Below are positions 24,530 through 38,110 of a DNA stretch of 64,000 nucleotides, piece by piece. A model generated the notes under the pieces. That model did not search any database. It had not been told where the DNA came from and worked only from the letters and a program-made list of their open reading frames with translations. Numbering within the stretch: the first letter of the stretch is position 1; every line of letters begins with the position of its first letter. A program made the position numbers and the translations under genes. The DNA is from Eonycteris spelaea (taxonomy: Eukaryota; Chordata; Mammalia; Chiroptera; Pteropodidae). The DNA is taken from NCBI GenBank assembly GCA_003508835.1, contig PUFA01000081.1, positions 1,054,001-1,118,000 on the forward strand, in the 5' to 3' direction.

Positions 24530-26014
24530 CTAAATGGGTGATGGAAAGCCCAATGTTACCTGGTTATCCACACTCTGAATATAACAGTGATGTCCTTTTA
24601 TTAGGCAATGCTCACCCCGTTTGAAAGAATAACATCACGATTTGGAGATATCAACATTGTTAGTTCAGTTACCAGTGAATTTTTACTGAGCTTTATCTTA
24701 TTTGCGATAGGCTATTTTATCACCAATGCCAGCCAAGCCATGAAATCAGGTCCATCTAGACTCAAGGACGCTGCTGAGAAATATCCTGCTTTCTAGGCAG
24801 AAATAGTTTCTAGTTGTCGTCTGAACCCATAGTAAAAATTCAACTTCTTAAAGGGCTTCCTCTGCCTTGGTTCAGAAATACAAATATAAGATTCTCTACT
24901 AGATTATGATCTGCAGTAAAAAGGGTGTTTTCAAAATTTATACTGTAATGCAAACTCTTTAGCCATGTGTGTGACTGTGTGTGTATTTCTGTGTTTGTGT
25001 GTAGGGGCAGATGGGACAAACCTCTCTTTATGAAAGTATGCCACAATGCAAATTTTAAAAAATAAAATTTGTCTGTTGTTCATGAAGAATGCAAAAGTAA
25101 TATAAATCATCCTCCAAATTAATGAGACAGACCAAAACACGGCCATTTCTTTTTTCAGGTACTTGGTTACATTCTCTAGCAATTCACTCTTAATCAAAAT
25201 CCCACTATTATCCATTACTGTATTTTGTCTCATATATATACAGAACTTAGTCCCCACTTGAATTTATAACTGTGTTAAATTAATGTTACATTAACATAAT
25301 AGAGAAGAAAATGTCTATTAATCAATTTTCTCCCTTAAATCCAAAGAACTGGAAACTTAATGGGGAAAATAAGAATAAGTGTTTGGGTATAGCTCAAATG
25401 ATCTGGTTCCAGCTTTGTCCCAAGTCCTCTCTTTTGTGTGACACAGTGTTTCTGTGATGTGTCCAATATCTCATCTGGAAGTCAAGTCTTTCATCTTTGT
25501 GCCATTTCAAGTCTGACCCAAGTCACAGATGCATTCTGCACCCTCTGAACAGGACCAAAAATTGACAGGGTAAACAATTAAATCACACCTTGCAAAGCCC
25601 CCAGCCCCTGGCCCATAACTACACAGGCCCTATTCCTATACATGGCAAGACATTCGAAGTAGCACAGTGGACAGCCCTGGCAATTTGTTCTTCTGACCAC
25701 AGCCCACCCAGGCAGCATTAAAAACAGCCAGACATCTATGTTAAATTTAACAGTAACCACAATAAATAAATTTGTTTGTGTATTGCAAGCTGTTAGTCTG
25801 CTAAACAATTACATAAGGGCATAAGCAGTGACCATGAATAACTTAATAAAAGATAATTTTTTCATCTCAACATTCAATATTTTGAGATTTTTAATGAGGT
25901 TATTCAGAGTATTATGAATCAGTTATTGAAAACATGAAGCAGAGACTCTCAATTCACTTAATAATACAAAAGAAAAGAGTAATAGTTTTTTAAAAATGGA
26001 GCAATTGTACTTAC
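24530..26014 (-). other. CACNA2D3: CACNA2D3 intron, 1.5 kb
   Basis: No gene or named repeat supported. A 62-codon open frame at 24608-24796 on the plus strand, with a hydrophobic middle, is not recognised. 25390-25540 may be a very degraded L2 piece. Confidence 0.75.
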
Positions 26015-26067
26015 AAGACAAGTTCTGTCATTATCCATTTTACTGCAGCAAGGAAGGCATTATAAGG
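26015..26067 (-). CDS. CACNA2D3: CACNA2D3 coding exon, alpha2delta-3 residues ~923-940
   Basis: This 53-bp exon reads PYNAFLAAVKWIMTELV plus two bases of a Leu codon (phase 2). The acceptor is ctgttcag and the donor CTT|gtaagt. It starts the hydrophobic helical stretch that precedes the alpha2/delta region in the primary translation product. Ala replaces the Ser I recall from human (FLAAV for FLSAV). It joins the next exon as TT|G, giving Leu, which keeps the frame. Confidence 0.95.
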
Positions 26068-28705
26068 CTGAACAGAAGAATTCAGTTCATTAAAAAAAAT
26101 GTATCACACACAAAATTTTTAGTTTAACTTAAGGCTTTACATAAAGACAATGTTATTCTTTTAGAGAGATTGATATCATGTTAAAAAACAGTGAAGCTCT
26201 AGCTAAAAGAAGAAAATGGTTGGATACTGTATCCCAAAACTAACATTTTAAAACTTTGAACTCCCCTGTAGTAAGATGTGATTTACAAGTAAAACAAACA
26301 TGATCTAATACAGGGGTTATCTCTGGGAGGAAAAAGGAAGTTCAGCAAAGGATGCTTAAACCTTTACCCTCTAGGGGCTAATATTTCACAGCTTAATGCT
26401 GAGGGGCTGGAATCTTATAACTAATTTCAAATGGTAATTTACAGGGCTGCCTCTCAGAAAGGTGATTCTCTGTTCTCCATCACTGTATGTCATTCATTGA
26501 AATAAGCAAAAATTGCATATACTTGATTTTAACGTTGCCCATGAATTATGTATGATTCAAGCTGCCTTTCTCACACTTACATATTTGGACTTGAAAAAAA
26601 AATGATAACCATATAAACAGTGATTTAACCTTACAGAAAATCCCCTTCACTCTATAAAAGAAGGCATTGACAGCTTGATCTTTATTTCAGAATATTGTAA
26701 TTAAAAAAAGCAGTTGGATTGTTTACTCTGTGATATTTCCTATGTGGATAATTCAATTTCCTGATTCTGGAAAATACCAAGACTCCCCCTCAGTTAGTTC
26801 TTTGTACCTAGGTATGCCAGATATGTGAGTGGCAGGCAGATCTGAGAGACAGACAATGACACTGGCAAAACCCAGGCTCCAGATGGCAGGTCCAGAAAAA
26901 TCTCAGGACTTTTCGTGATTCCATTTAGGTGTCAGGGATTGAAATGCCAACTCTTGGTTCCTTAAGTGATGGCTGCTTAATCCTACCTTCTGATCATTTT
27001 GATGGTAAAGACTAGTACTAGGAAAGGGGAATTATCCAGTTTTAAATAAAACAAGAACCAATTTTTATACCCTTAACCATTCTTTAAACTTCCCTATTTC
27101 AAGCCAGTAGGTAAACAGAACAGCAACAAAACTCTACAGGGGTTACTAGCAGCCCACTCAGATTTCAGATGCAACTCTTACTCTGATTTGACTGAGTGTA
27201 TCACCATAATTTCCTGAATCACGGGCCCTCAGGATTAGGGTCAGATAAGAATGTGAACTATTAACTATTTGCTAAAACCAAATGCAATCTTGTAGTGCTG
27301 TGGGTTTTGCCATTACGATTCCTGATCCTTAGGGCTTGAAAAATAATCATCTTTCTTTCAAAATGACCCAAATGTTATCTCTTGGGACAACCATGGGACA
27401 GTTCTGCGTCTGTGTATCTGCTGGGATGGGTAGTGACATTTCAGTGGTCCTTGTAGTGTGAGTCTGAGGGAGGACAGAATAATAAGGAGATTAAGGAGGT
27501 TCTGAAAGGGGAGAGGGGCAGACAGTGGGGCAGCTCTCCCAGAGGCCAGGGGAAAAAGCACTCAAGCATTTCCTGCCAGACACTGGCTCAATGTAAGGAT
27601 AAACAAAGGGATTATGTAAATACGGGATTAACAAATTTAAATACACATTATTATTCAGAAGGGTAAAGCCATTGAGCTTTTAAGCCTAATGATGAAAACA
27701 TACTTTGGGAACATTTTAAGTCTGGAAATACTCATGCTAAGGTTAGGGAAGTTGAGTTTGGAGACAGGTTAATTCTCACTAAAAAGCAGTATTTTTTAAA
27801 AAAATGTCAAATTCTTAGTTCCTAGTTGCCCCTCAGATATTTTCTAGCACTGAATCATTTCTTATTCTCTTAGTGTAGAACTGTGTTAAATACTTGTTTT
27901 TTAAATAATCCCCCTGCAAGATCCTATATCTGCAAATGAGAAGGTGTGCATGTTTTAATACCATAATAACCCTTAAATTTTGTTTCAAAACAAATTTTAG
28001 GACAACTTTTTTTTTTTTTTGAAATGTACAAAATAATAACACGTAAGGGTTATATTTATACATAGATGCCAGACTATACCGAAGTATCTATATTGTTTTT
28101 TTTTTTTGGGTATGTGTGTTTTCAACTCATTGGTGGTCAAACTTACATTGCTTGCACATTGTAAATTATATTTTTAAGCTGAGAGTAAATTATAGCAGTT
28201 ACCGGCATTCAGAAAGTAATTTTCTAATGCTACCAGAGTTAAATTGATTGATCTCAGCTGTGACATCAGCCATGGAACGGCTTCAGGGAAAATGCTGCTG
28301 AAGCAAAGCAACAGTGTGGTTAGGATGGAGAACCTATGGTGAGATGGGAATTTGCTCTTAGGCTAACAGCTCTACTACAAACTGAAAGGAAGATTTCTGT
28401 TGAACCAAACCAAATTCTCTTTTATATAAAGAATACGAGAATCCATAAAACGTCTCCCCTTTTCTAGCCATCCAAAGGGGCCTGCTGCATTAATCCATCA
28501 GAGACTTTAGATTTGTTTGCCATTCGTATAATCACTAATTTGGGTTTTAAACAGAAGTGCCTTTCCTTAACCAGTGAAATCCAGAAATACTTTCAAACAT
28601 TCAAGGTTTTGAAAAAGATGACTTGACTGCACCAAAGGAGAAGACATGCTCATACACAGAGACAGAAACATACAGCTGTTTTCTGGGTGAATGCACTGTA
28701 CTTAC
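26068..28705 (-). other. CACNA2D3: CACNA2D3 intron, 2.6 kb
   Basis: AT-rich intron. I see no gene and no repeat that I can name with confidence, only short homopolymer runs such as the T runs near 28008 and 28096. Confidence 0.8.
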
Positions 28706-28781
28706 ATCCAGTAGACCATGGGCACCATCGCTGCTCTCCTTGTTAGCCCTGCACATGGCTTGATAGTCATAAAGGGTAATT
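28706..28781 (-). CDS. CACNA2D3: CACNA2D3 coding exon, alpha2delta-3 residues ~898-922
   Basis: This 76-bp exon starts with the last base of the split Arg codon. It reads ITLYDYQAMCRANKESSDGA, then HGLLD, and ends in phase 0 at GAT|gtaagt. The acceptor is ctttcctgtag. YDYQAMC is a strongly conserved alpha2delta motif (alpha2delta-1 has a YDYQSVC version), so the gene family is secure, and RANKESSDGAHG is specific to alpha2delta-3. No residue differs from the human protein as I recall it. Confidence 0.97.
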
Positions 28782-28934
28782 CTACAGGAAAGAATGGAAA
28801 GGAGCTTCACTAAATCGGGAAACACAGAAACCAAAAGATGCTGGGGACCAGCAAGGTCAGTAGTTACAGATACTACTATCGAGTGCAGCGGTGACTTATA
28901 AATACAGACCTAACAAGAATGATAAACCAGTAAA

Positions 28935-29475
28935 GGGGTCCGGTAAGTTTTGCCACTCCAAAATGTGCCTTTTGGGATATTGATTTTAAGTTGGTTGTTA
29001 AGAAACAAAATACTCAGAAGGAACATTTGACCTCCTCCCCCTTCCTGCCTGAAGAAATTCAGATAAAAAAGCCTGTTTTAGGAAGGGTATTTGAGCATAT
29101 CCACCATAGCCTATTTGAGTTAGGTATGATAAACAGGAAGGATCCATGCAAAAATTTGTTCTGCAGGGGTAATCCTCTGTCTTATTGTCTCTGGGCTGCC
29201 CAGCAGGAATTTATTTGTAAAGTGTTCCCTCTTTCTTGTCTACCTGTGAATTACCTACTTCCCCTTTAAAATTCCAGACCCTTGTCCCTTCTCTGTGTCC
29301 AGAATGACATAAACTTCAACTGCCCGATGCATCACATTCTTAGGGACCTCCGAATTTACTTATAAACTTTGGTTATTTTCTCCTGTTAACCTGTCTCTGT
29401 CAGTGTGATTATAAGCCAAGTTAGTAGAATTTAGAAGGTGAGAGGAAGTTCTATTTTTTTTCAGCCCCCACACCA
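28935..29475 (+). mobile_element. Probable endogenous retrovirus solo LTR (ERV1-like)
   Basis: A unit of about 540 bp with ERV LTR flavour: tgccactccaaaatgtgcct near the start, then gacccttgtcccttctctgt and ttttctcctgttaacctgtc with gtcagtgtgattataagcc near the end, finishing around cagccccca. No gag, pol or env coding sequence adjoins it, so it would be a solo LTR. Exact edges and target-site duplication were not found, and the family name is unknown to me. Orientation is inferred from the R/U5-like 3' part. Confidence 0.45.
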
Positions 29476-31199
29476 GGAATGTAGTAAAGTCCAGGACTGG
29501 AGACACAATCATGTTGCATTTGTGTAACTGCAGAACAAGCTCAAAATGGTCCTATTTTGTTTAATGAGATACGGAGCTGTTTTTCAGAGACAGCACATCA
29601 AAACCGCAAGTTATACAGCTGAAGCACGTGCAGAGGAGAGAACTTTGACCTCCAGCTGCACCTGGAACCAAAGTCTCCACTCCCCAACCCGCCACCCCAC
29701 CAAACCAAAGGACTGGGACATAACTGGAAGTTGAACACTGGAATCCTTTCAGAAGCAGAGGGTCTGTTGCCAGGAAGATCTTGTGTTGACGCTCCTTACT
29801 AAAAATGACCACGCTCTCAGGCCTCCAATTAAAACTTGCCCTGCCAGTGCTTCTGCACACTTCTCCCTGTACCTTTAGAAATCATCCCTGAATCCTGGAT
29901 TGGAGAGTTTGGGATTTTGAGCATTAGCTTCCCATTCTCCTGGGTGGCGCCATTCATAATAAAATAGCCAATCTTTCTCCACTCCAATTCTCGGTGTTTA
30001 GCATTTGGCTCTCAGTGTTTAGCGTCAGGTAGACAGAGTCTTTCTAGTCTGGACCACTTAGAACTTGAAGAATGAAGGAAATAAAGGTATCGTGGTGGAA
30101 AGAGAAGAAGGAGAAAATCCTCAGAATGATGAAATGGTTATTTTGGGTTGACAAGGATGATCTGCATGGACCAGGATACTCCAAAGGGAATATGCTGTTC
30201 TGAACTGGATTCTGGGCCCTGGATGGAATCTACCTTGGCCATGACTCCAAGGTCAAGGAAAGCTGGGGAAGGCCACTTCGGACTAAGGAATGGAAGGATC
30301 CTCTGTCTCTCTCAAGCACTAGAAGACACACTTGGACCAAGATAAGCCCAGCACTTTGATGATTTGTTGGAAACCAGCTGGCTCATTGGTTCTAATTCTC
30401 ATTCCCCAATACCAGAACCACAATAATGAGTGTACTTTTACTTTCTAAACCTGCAGTTTATGAAACAAGAAAATGGACATTTTTCCCCTTCCTTAATGAA
30501 AGAAGTATAGATTTTGTCCCAATTATGAGCCTTACTCTGTTGCAAAAATGTCCTACTTTAAAATTGTTCCAGATATTCTAATTTCTCATCGACAGTTTTA
30601 CAAAGTAAAAGAGAATAACAGTTTCTGGTAGCAAGTTAACAGCTTTTAGATGGAGCAAACACCTTATCCCAAAGGAGACATGCATTCCATCCTTCCCTCA
30701 GCTCCCCTTCCCACTATTCCAGGCATCCCAAAGGAGAGACACTTAGAGTCCAGCCTGAGTTACATAACAGTTGCCAGATGACATGTTAACACTACTATAC
30801 TACATGAACGCCTACGTGACTGGAAGGAATTTTCCCCGCAGGAATTCCTTTCTAGAATAATACAACGCTTAATGTGGAGCATACTTAATGCTGTGCTGAG
30901 AATGAACAACCAGCCAAGTATCTGGCTTGGGGAAGTCCCCAAACAAACTTCTCACAGAAATCACTGACACAGCCGTGACAGTAACCCAGCCACAGAATCA
31001 ACGGCAGACCACAATGGACAACTCTAATCGGTCCCTGACTGACCCACTGTGCCACAGTCTACAGACTCATCCAGGGGATTTCTACAGAGGACCCAGGAAG
31101 GGCTTTCGAGGATTTGGCAAGAATTATAGTAAGCGTCATCCTTTTCACACTGCCCCACTCTGTCTCTGCAGCTGACAAGTGGGCCAGAGCTGGGTGAGA

Positions 31200-31410
31200 G
31201 GCAGCATGGGTTGAGTTTCCGGTTGCAGATGTGGATACAGTTTGGCCTCGGTTTTAAAGTTTGGTTCTGCCATTAATCTAGAGTGAAATCTCGAGCAGGT
31301 TTTCTGAGGCTTCATTTTCTCACCTATAAAATGACTCACAGAGATGTTCTGAGATTTAAATGGTCAGGCCTAGGAAAGTCTGTAGTGTGCTGGGCCTGGT
31401 ATGATCCTTA
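31200..31410 (+). repeat. MIR SINE
   Basis: ggttctgccattaatctaga, then ttcattttctcacctataaa: MIR in sense. Confidence 0.65.
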
Positions 31411-31484
31411 TAACAGAAGCCCTAATTTTGTTCGTTGTTAGATTCTAGGTTGTTAAAACTACACTGTACCCAAAGGCCCAAGTG

Positions 31485-31735
31485 ACACATGGCAGTGTGA
31501 CCTACTGGTTAAAATGGCAGCTTTGAAGTCAGTGACACCTGAGTGTACATCCTAATTCATCTACTTATTAAAATATTTTTAAGCCTTCTTTGTGCCTCAG
31601 TTTCCTCATTTGTAAAATGGTGAGAATAATGGCTTCTTTATAGGGTGGAAGTGATGATTAACTGAGGTTACATATGTGTTGCATTTGGCACAATACATAA
31701 TACAGAAGAAACACTCAACAGAAGGAAGGGTTGTG
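31485..31735 (+). repeat. MIR SINE
   Basis: tgtgacctactggttaaaat, then cctcagtttcctcatttgta and gcatttggcacaatacataa: nearly full length. Confidence 0.8.
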
Positions 31736-32009
31736 GCTACCGTTATAATTTATTAGTTTGGTTTTCATTGCCATTATTAATTAATTGGGGTGGTGTTTAA
31801 GACGATGAGAACTGACTCAGGCCTTACCCAGCTGGTTGAAAGATGGACAGGACTTCTGGTTTTCTTAGCTCATTGGCGCGTATGATATACTATAAAATTC
31901 ACACATTACTACAGTACAAGTAATCTTCAGAAGCTGTACTGGGGCTATTGAAAGATGATGCAGGAACTTCTATTCATAGGTTTCTTAGCTGACCATGATA
32001 ACAATAGCT

Positions 32010-32200
32010 GATGTCTGATGAACTCTGTTCAGCAACCATAAGCTACTCTTCTAAACATGTCCCTACGAGATAGATTCTAATCATCCCATTTTACAGAGAG
32101 GCAGAGAAGAGGCAAATCAAGTCTCAGCCAGCCTAAACAATGTGCTTAATTTCACATACCTAACAAGTGGCAGAATCAGAACTAGAAAGGGGCCAAGCTA
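32010..32200 (-). repeat. MIR SINE
   Basis: atcatcccattttacagaga, then ggcagagaagaggcaaatca: antisense MIR. Confidence 0.7.
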
Positions 32201-33229
32201 CATGCACCCCAATCTTCCTTCTGCTCAGTAGCAGGTTCTGACACATTTTTGGATATGCATAGAACCCAGCCCTACGTCCTATCCCAGAGTCTTACTGGAC
32301 AGAAAGTGCTGTCCAAGATAAAGTCTCAGAACCATTGCTCAGAATCAACTTTCAACCCAAGCTGAAGGTCTGTTGTGGAGTCCCTGGGCCAGTCTGGACC
32401 AGCTGGCTGGGCTAGTGAGAGCCTTTTGCCATAGCAACCACCCTGACAGACAGATGGCAGGAAGCTCAGGATGCTCCTGGGATCACTTTCAAAGGCTGCA
32501 TTTTTCATGTTGGGGCCAAACTCAGTTGCTCTGTGGCAGCCTCCAGGCCAGGGCATCTGCCTTTCCTTTCACCAGGAGGCTCTCCTGATACCATTGCCCC
32601 TGGGGGGTTACAAAACCAGTCTTCCCTGTCTTTCCCACACTTAGCTTTAACTAGACATTGCGGCAAGAGAGACTTCCAGATTATTACTCTTTCTGAAGTG
32701 ATTTTGTTACTGTTTTAAATAACTCCATTTTGTGGCTACCTGTATCCTGCTTGGCTGATTATAGTTAAAGAACATGATAATTGCCGGCTTTCATTCACCT
32801 CTGAAATAAGCCCTGAGCATTGTGCCCAGCCCAAGATTGGTGCTGTGCTGCTGCCCTCAGCAGGGGGAGTTTATTCCTGGATAGATAACATGCCTTAATC
32901 CCCGTGACATCACCACCAGAGCTTATCCTTAGCATCTCTGTGCTCCCCGACATATTCTCTTTGAAACTTTGAGAGAAGGTAGATTATGGCCTCTGAAGAA
33001 GAAACTCAAAGCAATGCCAACAAAGCCTTGGGAACCCGACATGCTGCCGTACCAGAGATAGACTTAGGTGATAGGGCCATGACATTAGGACTTATTTAAA
33101 GCCATTTTACTGATTCTGCTCTTTTCCAACTTGACACAAATCACAACCAATAACAATATTTCTTCTAAAAATTAGAAGGTTGAATTTCAAAGGCATGAGT
33201 TCAGTTATTTTAGGCTTGTTAGTTACTGG

Positions 33230-33310
33230 GAACCAGTATTTATTAAACACCTACTATGTGCCCATGAGGCCAGATACTTTATTTACCCATAATGACTCAG
33301 TGAATTAGCT
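33230..33310 (-). repeat. MIR SINE fragment
   Basis: tttattaaacacctactatg, then tgcccatgaggcc: antisense MIR end only. Confidence 0.6.
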
Positions 33311-34149
33311 CACTTTGTCTAAATAGTTTGTCTAAAAAACAAACTTGACACAGCTTACTGTTTGCAAATACAGCCCTAAAAGCAGGTCAGGGAGGCATTT
33401 GACATAGAGACCTACTGTGGGACACAGTTAAGCCATTTTAAACCTAAAATTATGAGAAGCAAAGTGACTCACTAGGGTAGCATACAAAAATATGTATTCT
33501 TTGTTGAGCTATACAATGCGTTCTCTGGGGCAGCTTTCAATTTGTACGTGACAGGGCACAGAGCGGGAGCACAGAACATTCTCGGCAGAGGGGCTGTGGC
33601 CATAGGAAGCCTTATTCATTTTTTTACCTCTCAGAAAGCCAGGAAAGTGGAAAGCTCAGTCTTTTGATCTGAGCGCTAACGGAAGATCCAAAAGGTGCTC
33701 TGCCTTCTCTCCTTTTTGCATCAGTAGCAAAACTGTCACTCCGCAGCAGCTTCTCACAGAAACTGCACTGTTCTTGAAGATCATCGCAGCATATCTAACA
33801 CAGCAGAGGTGGCAGGTTTACACAACCTTGGCCCTGCTGCTTAGAACGCTCCGACTGGAAGTCACTAAAACAAATCTAGTTTGAGCACCTATCATTAGCA
33901 GAACACCCATCATTAGCAGAGAATAGCATCATGTGTCTGCACTGGCCTGGAGCCCAGTGCATGGAGTACTGGGGCCTCTCAGGTCCAGTGCGGAAACAGA
34001 GAAGCGTGCCGTGAGAAAAGCCTCACTCATTCCACAGATTAAGCAAAAGGTCTATCAGCACCAAATGCTTTTCACTGACAGGTGCTGATAATATAAAAAA
34101 TAAAGCTGCAGATACTAATCACACTGGCGTCTCACCCAGGTAATAAAAG

Positions 34150-34360
34150 CAGTAACAATAAGAAATAGTCAATTACTTTCTGCCAGCAATGTAGCATTAT
34201 TTCTGATGTCAAGGGCATGGTACATTTTATAGGAGAGAAAACGAACGCTTAGAAGATAAAAGTCACTGCTCCAAGGTTATTACAGCACTGCTGAGTGGAG
34301 GGGCTGAGATTTCAACCTACGTCACCTGTTCTTTAAAGCTGTACATTTAAACTGCTTCCC
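34150..34360 (-). repeat. MIR SINE, degraded
   Basis: gtcactgctccaaggttatt, then cagcactgctgagtggaggg: antisense MIR. Confidence 0.6.
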
Positions 34361-34494
34361 AAGCATGGAGTCCCACTGGATATCTTACTTCTTAGGGTCT
34401 CATGGGGCTAGGTCTCAGCAGAAGAATCTGGAAAATGGGATGTAAACTTACTCTTAATTCCTAAGACCACTTGTGAGCACACCAGTTGGCATTT

Positions 34495-34690
34495 GTTCAA
34501 AATAGCAATTCTCAACTCTGCCTGTCCTTTAGAATCACTGGGGGAACTTCAGAAATTTCATATATATGCTGAAGTTCAAGCATCACCTCCCCCGCCCCGG
34601 GAGATCTCATTGGTCAGGGTTGGCCCTGGAAAACTAAGAAGCTTCCAGCATCAGAATCACCTGTGTCTCCACACTGAGCAGAACACTGGT
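34495..34690 (+). mobile_element. MER5-like hAT fossil
   Basis: agcaattctcaactctgcct, then agaatcactgggggaact, and later catcagaatcacctgtgt: the near-palindromic layout of MER5 elements. Confidence 0.65.
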
Positions 34691-35569
34691 CTCCCAGCCA
34701 CATCAGTTTCAATCTTAGATCAAAGGGTAACATGAATGGGTCTCAGGTGGTGCACCCATTCGGCAGCTTCTTTGCCCATTCACCTGCCCCTTCCATGGAA
34801 ATTATCTTTATTTGGTAGGCCAAAGGGGAAAATGGAATCATGATTAATCCCACATAGAAAAGATTAAATTTTGTTTGCTTCTTTGCATAAGAAATGCAAG
34901 GAAATAGCTGAATTCTGCTTGGGGAATGAGTTAATACAAAACCCATTGAGGCCAGAAACTTGGATGCTGGGGGAGCTTCCTGGGCTCTGCCAAGCTCGTG
35001 AAGCCATGTCTACATTTCACAGCAACTATACCAAGGTAACGCTGGTGTGGCGCTTAGCACAGTGCGGGGCTCATAACTGAGGCTCCATATACCAGTCCGT
35101 AGGGGTGCCAGCATTGCCACTGTTGCTACTAGCCAAACCCAGTGGGTGTTACTGAGTATTCCTGCTTTCATTGCATGGGGTCAGGCACCAGGACAGATGA
35201 GTTAGACGGTGGCTATGACTATTTGTGTTCAGGACTATACTGGGCATGTGGGTGTGGGGGACACTGGGAGTGGTGAACACAGCCTCATCTCTGGAATGTT
35301 TTCAGAGTGGATTTCGCAGGAGTTACAACATGAGGCCCACAAATTAGTATTTTCAGACTTCCTTACATAAAAGAGAAAAAGACTCATATTCTTTAACCCC
35401 TTGTTATATTGCAATTTCCTATTATTTCTAGTAAAACTTGCTACTAACTGATACACTACACTCCCAGTTTGAGAAACTTTCTTTTGCTATCTCTTGAAGC
35501 AAAACAAGCATGAATGAAAAAATATCTCTGCAGAAAATACTTTTGTCTACTCCAACTATGGGAAAAGAT

Positions 35570-35820
35570 GAGCGGTGATTAACAGACCACAGTCTGCAAT
35601 CTGGAATCCAAGAGACATGAGTTCAAACTTCATCTCCCTCCTCACTGCTGTAGGTGAACTTGGACAAAAAAAAAATGCTTGGAGCCTCCACTTCCAGTTT
35701 GTCTTTTGTCAAGTGGAAATAATGAGAGTAGTTACTTCATGGAGTTGTTATGGGGATTAATTAAGGTAATGCATGTAAAGTGCTTGAAGTAATGGCCCAT
35801 AGTTAGTATTCAATAAATCG
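35570..35820 (+). repeat. MIR SINE
   Basis: agacatgagttcaaacttca, tggagttgttatggggatta and ttagtattcaataaatcg: full-length MIR in sense. Confidence 0.78.
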
Positions 35821-36714
35821 GACATGCTATAATCATGATAAAGTTGAGGGCAGCTATTGTTATTGTTGTACCTGGGCATCGTCAAGCAGCAGCTATCGGA
35901 TTTTAAAGAGTGGTCCATTGGAATCTCCACATCTCTGCACTCCAGAAAGTCTGGCCTAGAAACACAATTGTCCAAACCAATCCGTCTTCTTCTTCCTTTC
36001 CACACTACCTTTGACAAACGTACTTCTGTGGCCACGGTCTGGTCCATAGGAAGCCAAGAAGCCATTACATTCATAACCTAAGTTACTGAGTACTAGACAT
36101 CATGAGGCAATTAGCATTGAAGGAGAGCAGACATCCACATAACAGACTTCTCTTTGAACACTCTCTAGACTCCAAGGCCAGGGCATTCACTGAAATGCAA
36201 TGTGGTTACCAAGGGCAGGGAAAACTCCTTGTCACCCACAGTCGTGCCAGGGCAGTTCCATTATACCAAGATGGAAGTACAAATGGTTCCACTCTTGAAT
36301 TCTACCTGATGTGTCACCTTTTAGAGATGCTATTTAAATAGCAGAAAGACCCACGAGAGGAATTCTACACAAGGCAACTATGTTAGTGAATGTGTGTGGG
36401 ATGAGGGAAGGAGGACATTCCCCAGGCTCCACAGGGAAAATATCAATGGTCTTGAGGGTGAGAGCTCAGGCATGCTGCACCAAGCACGAAACAAACAATC
36501 CAGAACAAATTAGAAAAGACACAGCCAAGAGAGATAGGAACTATCAGTAGCTCCCAAAGTAGAAACAAATTATTAGCAAACAGTCCTGTTTCTCCACAAG
36601 CCAAAGGCCAGGTGTGCCCATTTGGTCTTTCCTTCCTCAAGCTTAATTAGATATACAAAGAACAAGGGAAGACTCCTTGGCAGAGACCACAAGAATGTTT
36701 GCTAGAAGCACGCA

Positions 36715-36860
36715 TTATTCCATTTAACCCTCACTTGCAGGTATATGAATAGTTCTTCAGTTCTATTTTGCTGCAGAGAAAAGTAAAATTTAGTGAGTTA
36801 AAGTTGCCAAATTTCAGGCAGCAACAAAGTGTGCAGCATCTAAACTGGTACCCAGATATT
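36715..36860 (-). repeat. MIR SINE fragment
   Basis: ttccatttaaccctcacttg, then gcagagaaaagtaaaattta: antisense MIR. Confidence 0.55.
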
Positions 36861-36874
36861 TTCAACTTAGTATT

Positions 36875-37050
36875 TCTTGACCCCGGTTAAGTACGAGTAT
36901 CACGTGGATGCTTTTAAAAAGCATCAATGCCCGGGCTTCATCCTCAGAAGAACTGAATATGATTCTCTTGGGGTACAGCCCCAGCATTGGTGATTTTGAA
37001 AAGCTTTCCAGGAGATGCAAGCAGAGGCCAGGCCCATAGGCCCACCCCCA
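36875..37050 (+). mobile_element. MER5-like hAT fossil
   Basis: tttaaaaagcatcaatgccc, gggcttcatcctcag and attctcttggggtacagccc followed by gcattggtgattttgaaaag match the middle of a MER5-type element. Confidence 0.6.
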
Positions 37051-37179
37051 AGGTGACCACCTTTGGGGGAAGGAGGGGACATCATTAGTGACTAAAAGAA
37101 GTACATATATAAAAAAAAAAATCTCAGTCTTTTGGAGCTCTTATGCAAGAACTAATCCTACGTCCTGTTTGCAATAGTT

Positions 37180-37360
37180 TTGTAATTTGCAAAGCATTTG
37201 CACATATCTTGTTTTAGTTGATTCTCACGAAATCCCCTGAGGTACCAATTTTGTTGACTAAAATCTAGGCTCAAAGAGACCAAGGAATCTGTCCAAGACC
37301 ACATGGTGGCGATTCTCACGCTCAACCTGAATCTCCTTATTTCAAGTCCAGTGTATCACA
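37180..37360 (-). repeat. MIR SINE
   Basis: gattctcacgaaatcccctg, then ctcaaagagaccaaggaatc: antisense MIR. Confidence 0.65.
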
Positions 37361-38009
37361 GAGGCCCTATCAGGAAGCTTGAATACTCTCCTATGTCTGG
37401 CTATATATATATTTTTTCACTTTTTCCTGGATATTTGACATTGACTTTGCATCACTGGGGGCAAGGAAGGTGGGGGAATAAATGAACTCTAGTAAGAATA
37501 TTTTGGAACTAGATTTTCTCTCACTAGTTGTAAGAGGGGCGGCATCATTGCTGGTGGGCACCACAGAGCGTGGACGTTAAGAAATGTGAACGTAAGGCTC
37601 TTGCCAGACACGAACAAGAGCAAAACAGAGAAAGAGCTAAAATGAAAAACCCTAAATGAGTCATTACTCAGGGAGTCCACTTACTTCCTATGATAAGAAT
37701 GAAAAAGTATTTGAAGCTCTCTGTTTGAAACACAAAAAAGCTGACCAGGCATATAGTATCTTATGTGAAGCCTGGGAACGTGGCTTGGTTCAACGATTTA
37801 TCAACTTCAGCTGAAAGAAATCTGGGTGATCTTATCTCTCAGCTGGCCTCCCACCCTGAAAGTTCTGCTTGTCCAGATAAGACACTGCTGAGACGACATC
37901 TTCCTTGGCTGCCCTTCATTTCTCAAACAGAACTGGAGGAAGCTCCAGGGACTCTACCATGCTATCGGACATAGAACCAGGTCAAGCACAGGAGCTAGAA
38001 AATTCTCTC

Positions 38010-38110
38010 TGTGCCCAGACTTGAAACCAGCTCTGTTACACAGAGACTTGGAGGCAAGTTCTTAACCTTTCTAAACCTCATTATTTCCATCTATAAAATG
38101 AGTATATTTA
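38010..38110 (+). repeat. MIR SINE fragment
   Basis: gaaaccagctctgttacaca, then cctcattatttccatctata: sense MIR core. Confidence 0.6.

Noticed and set aside
24608..24796. 62-codon plus-strand frame with a membrane-like hydrophobic stretch, beside an exon
   Set aside because: No recognised homology and no supporting signals. The start context is weak and the length is within chance.
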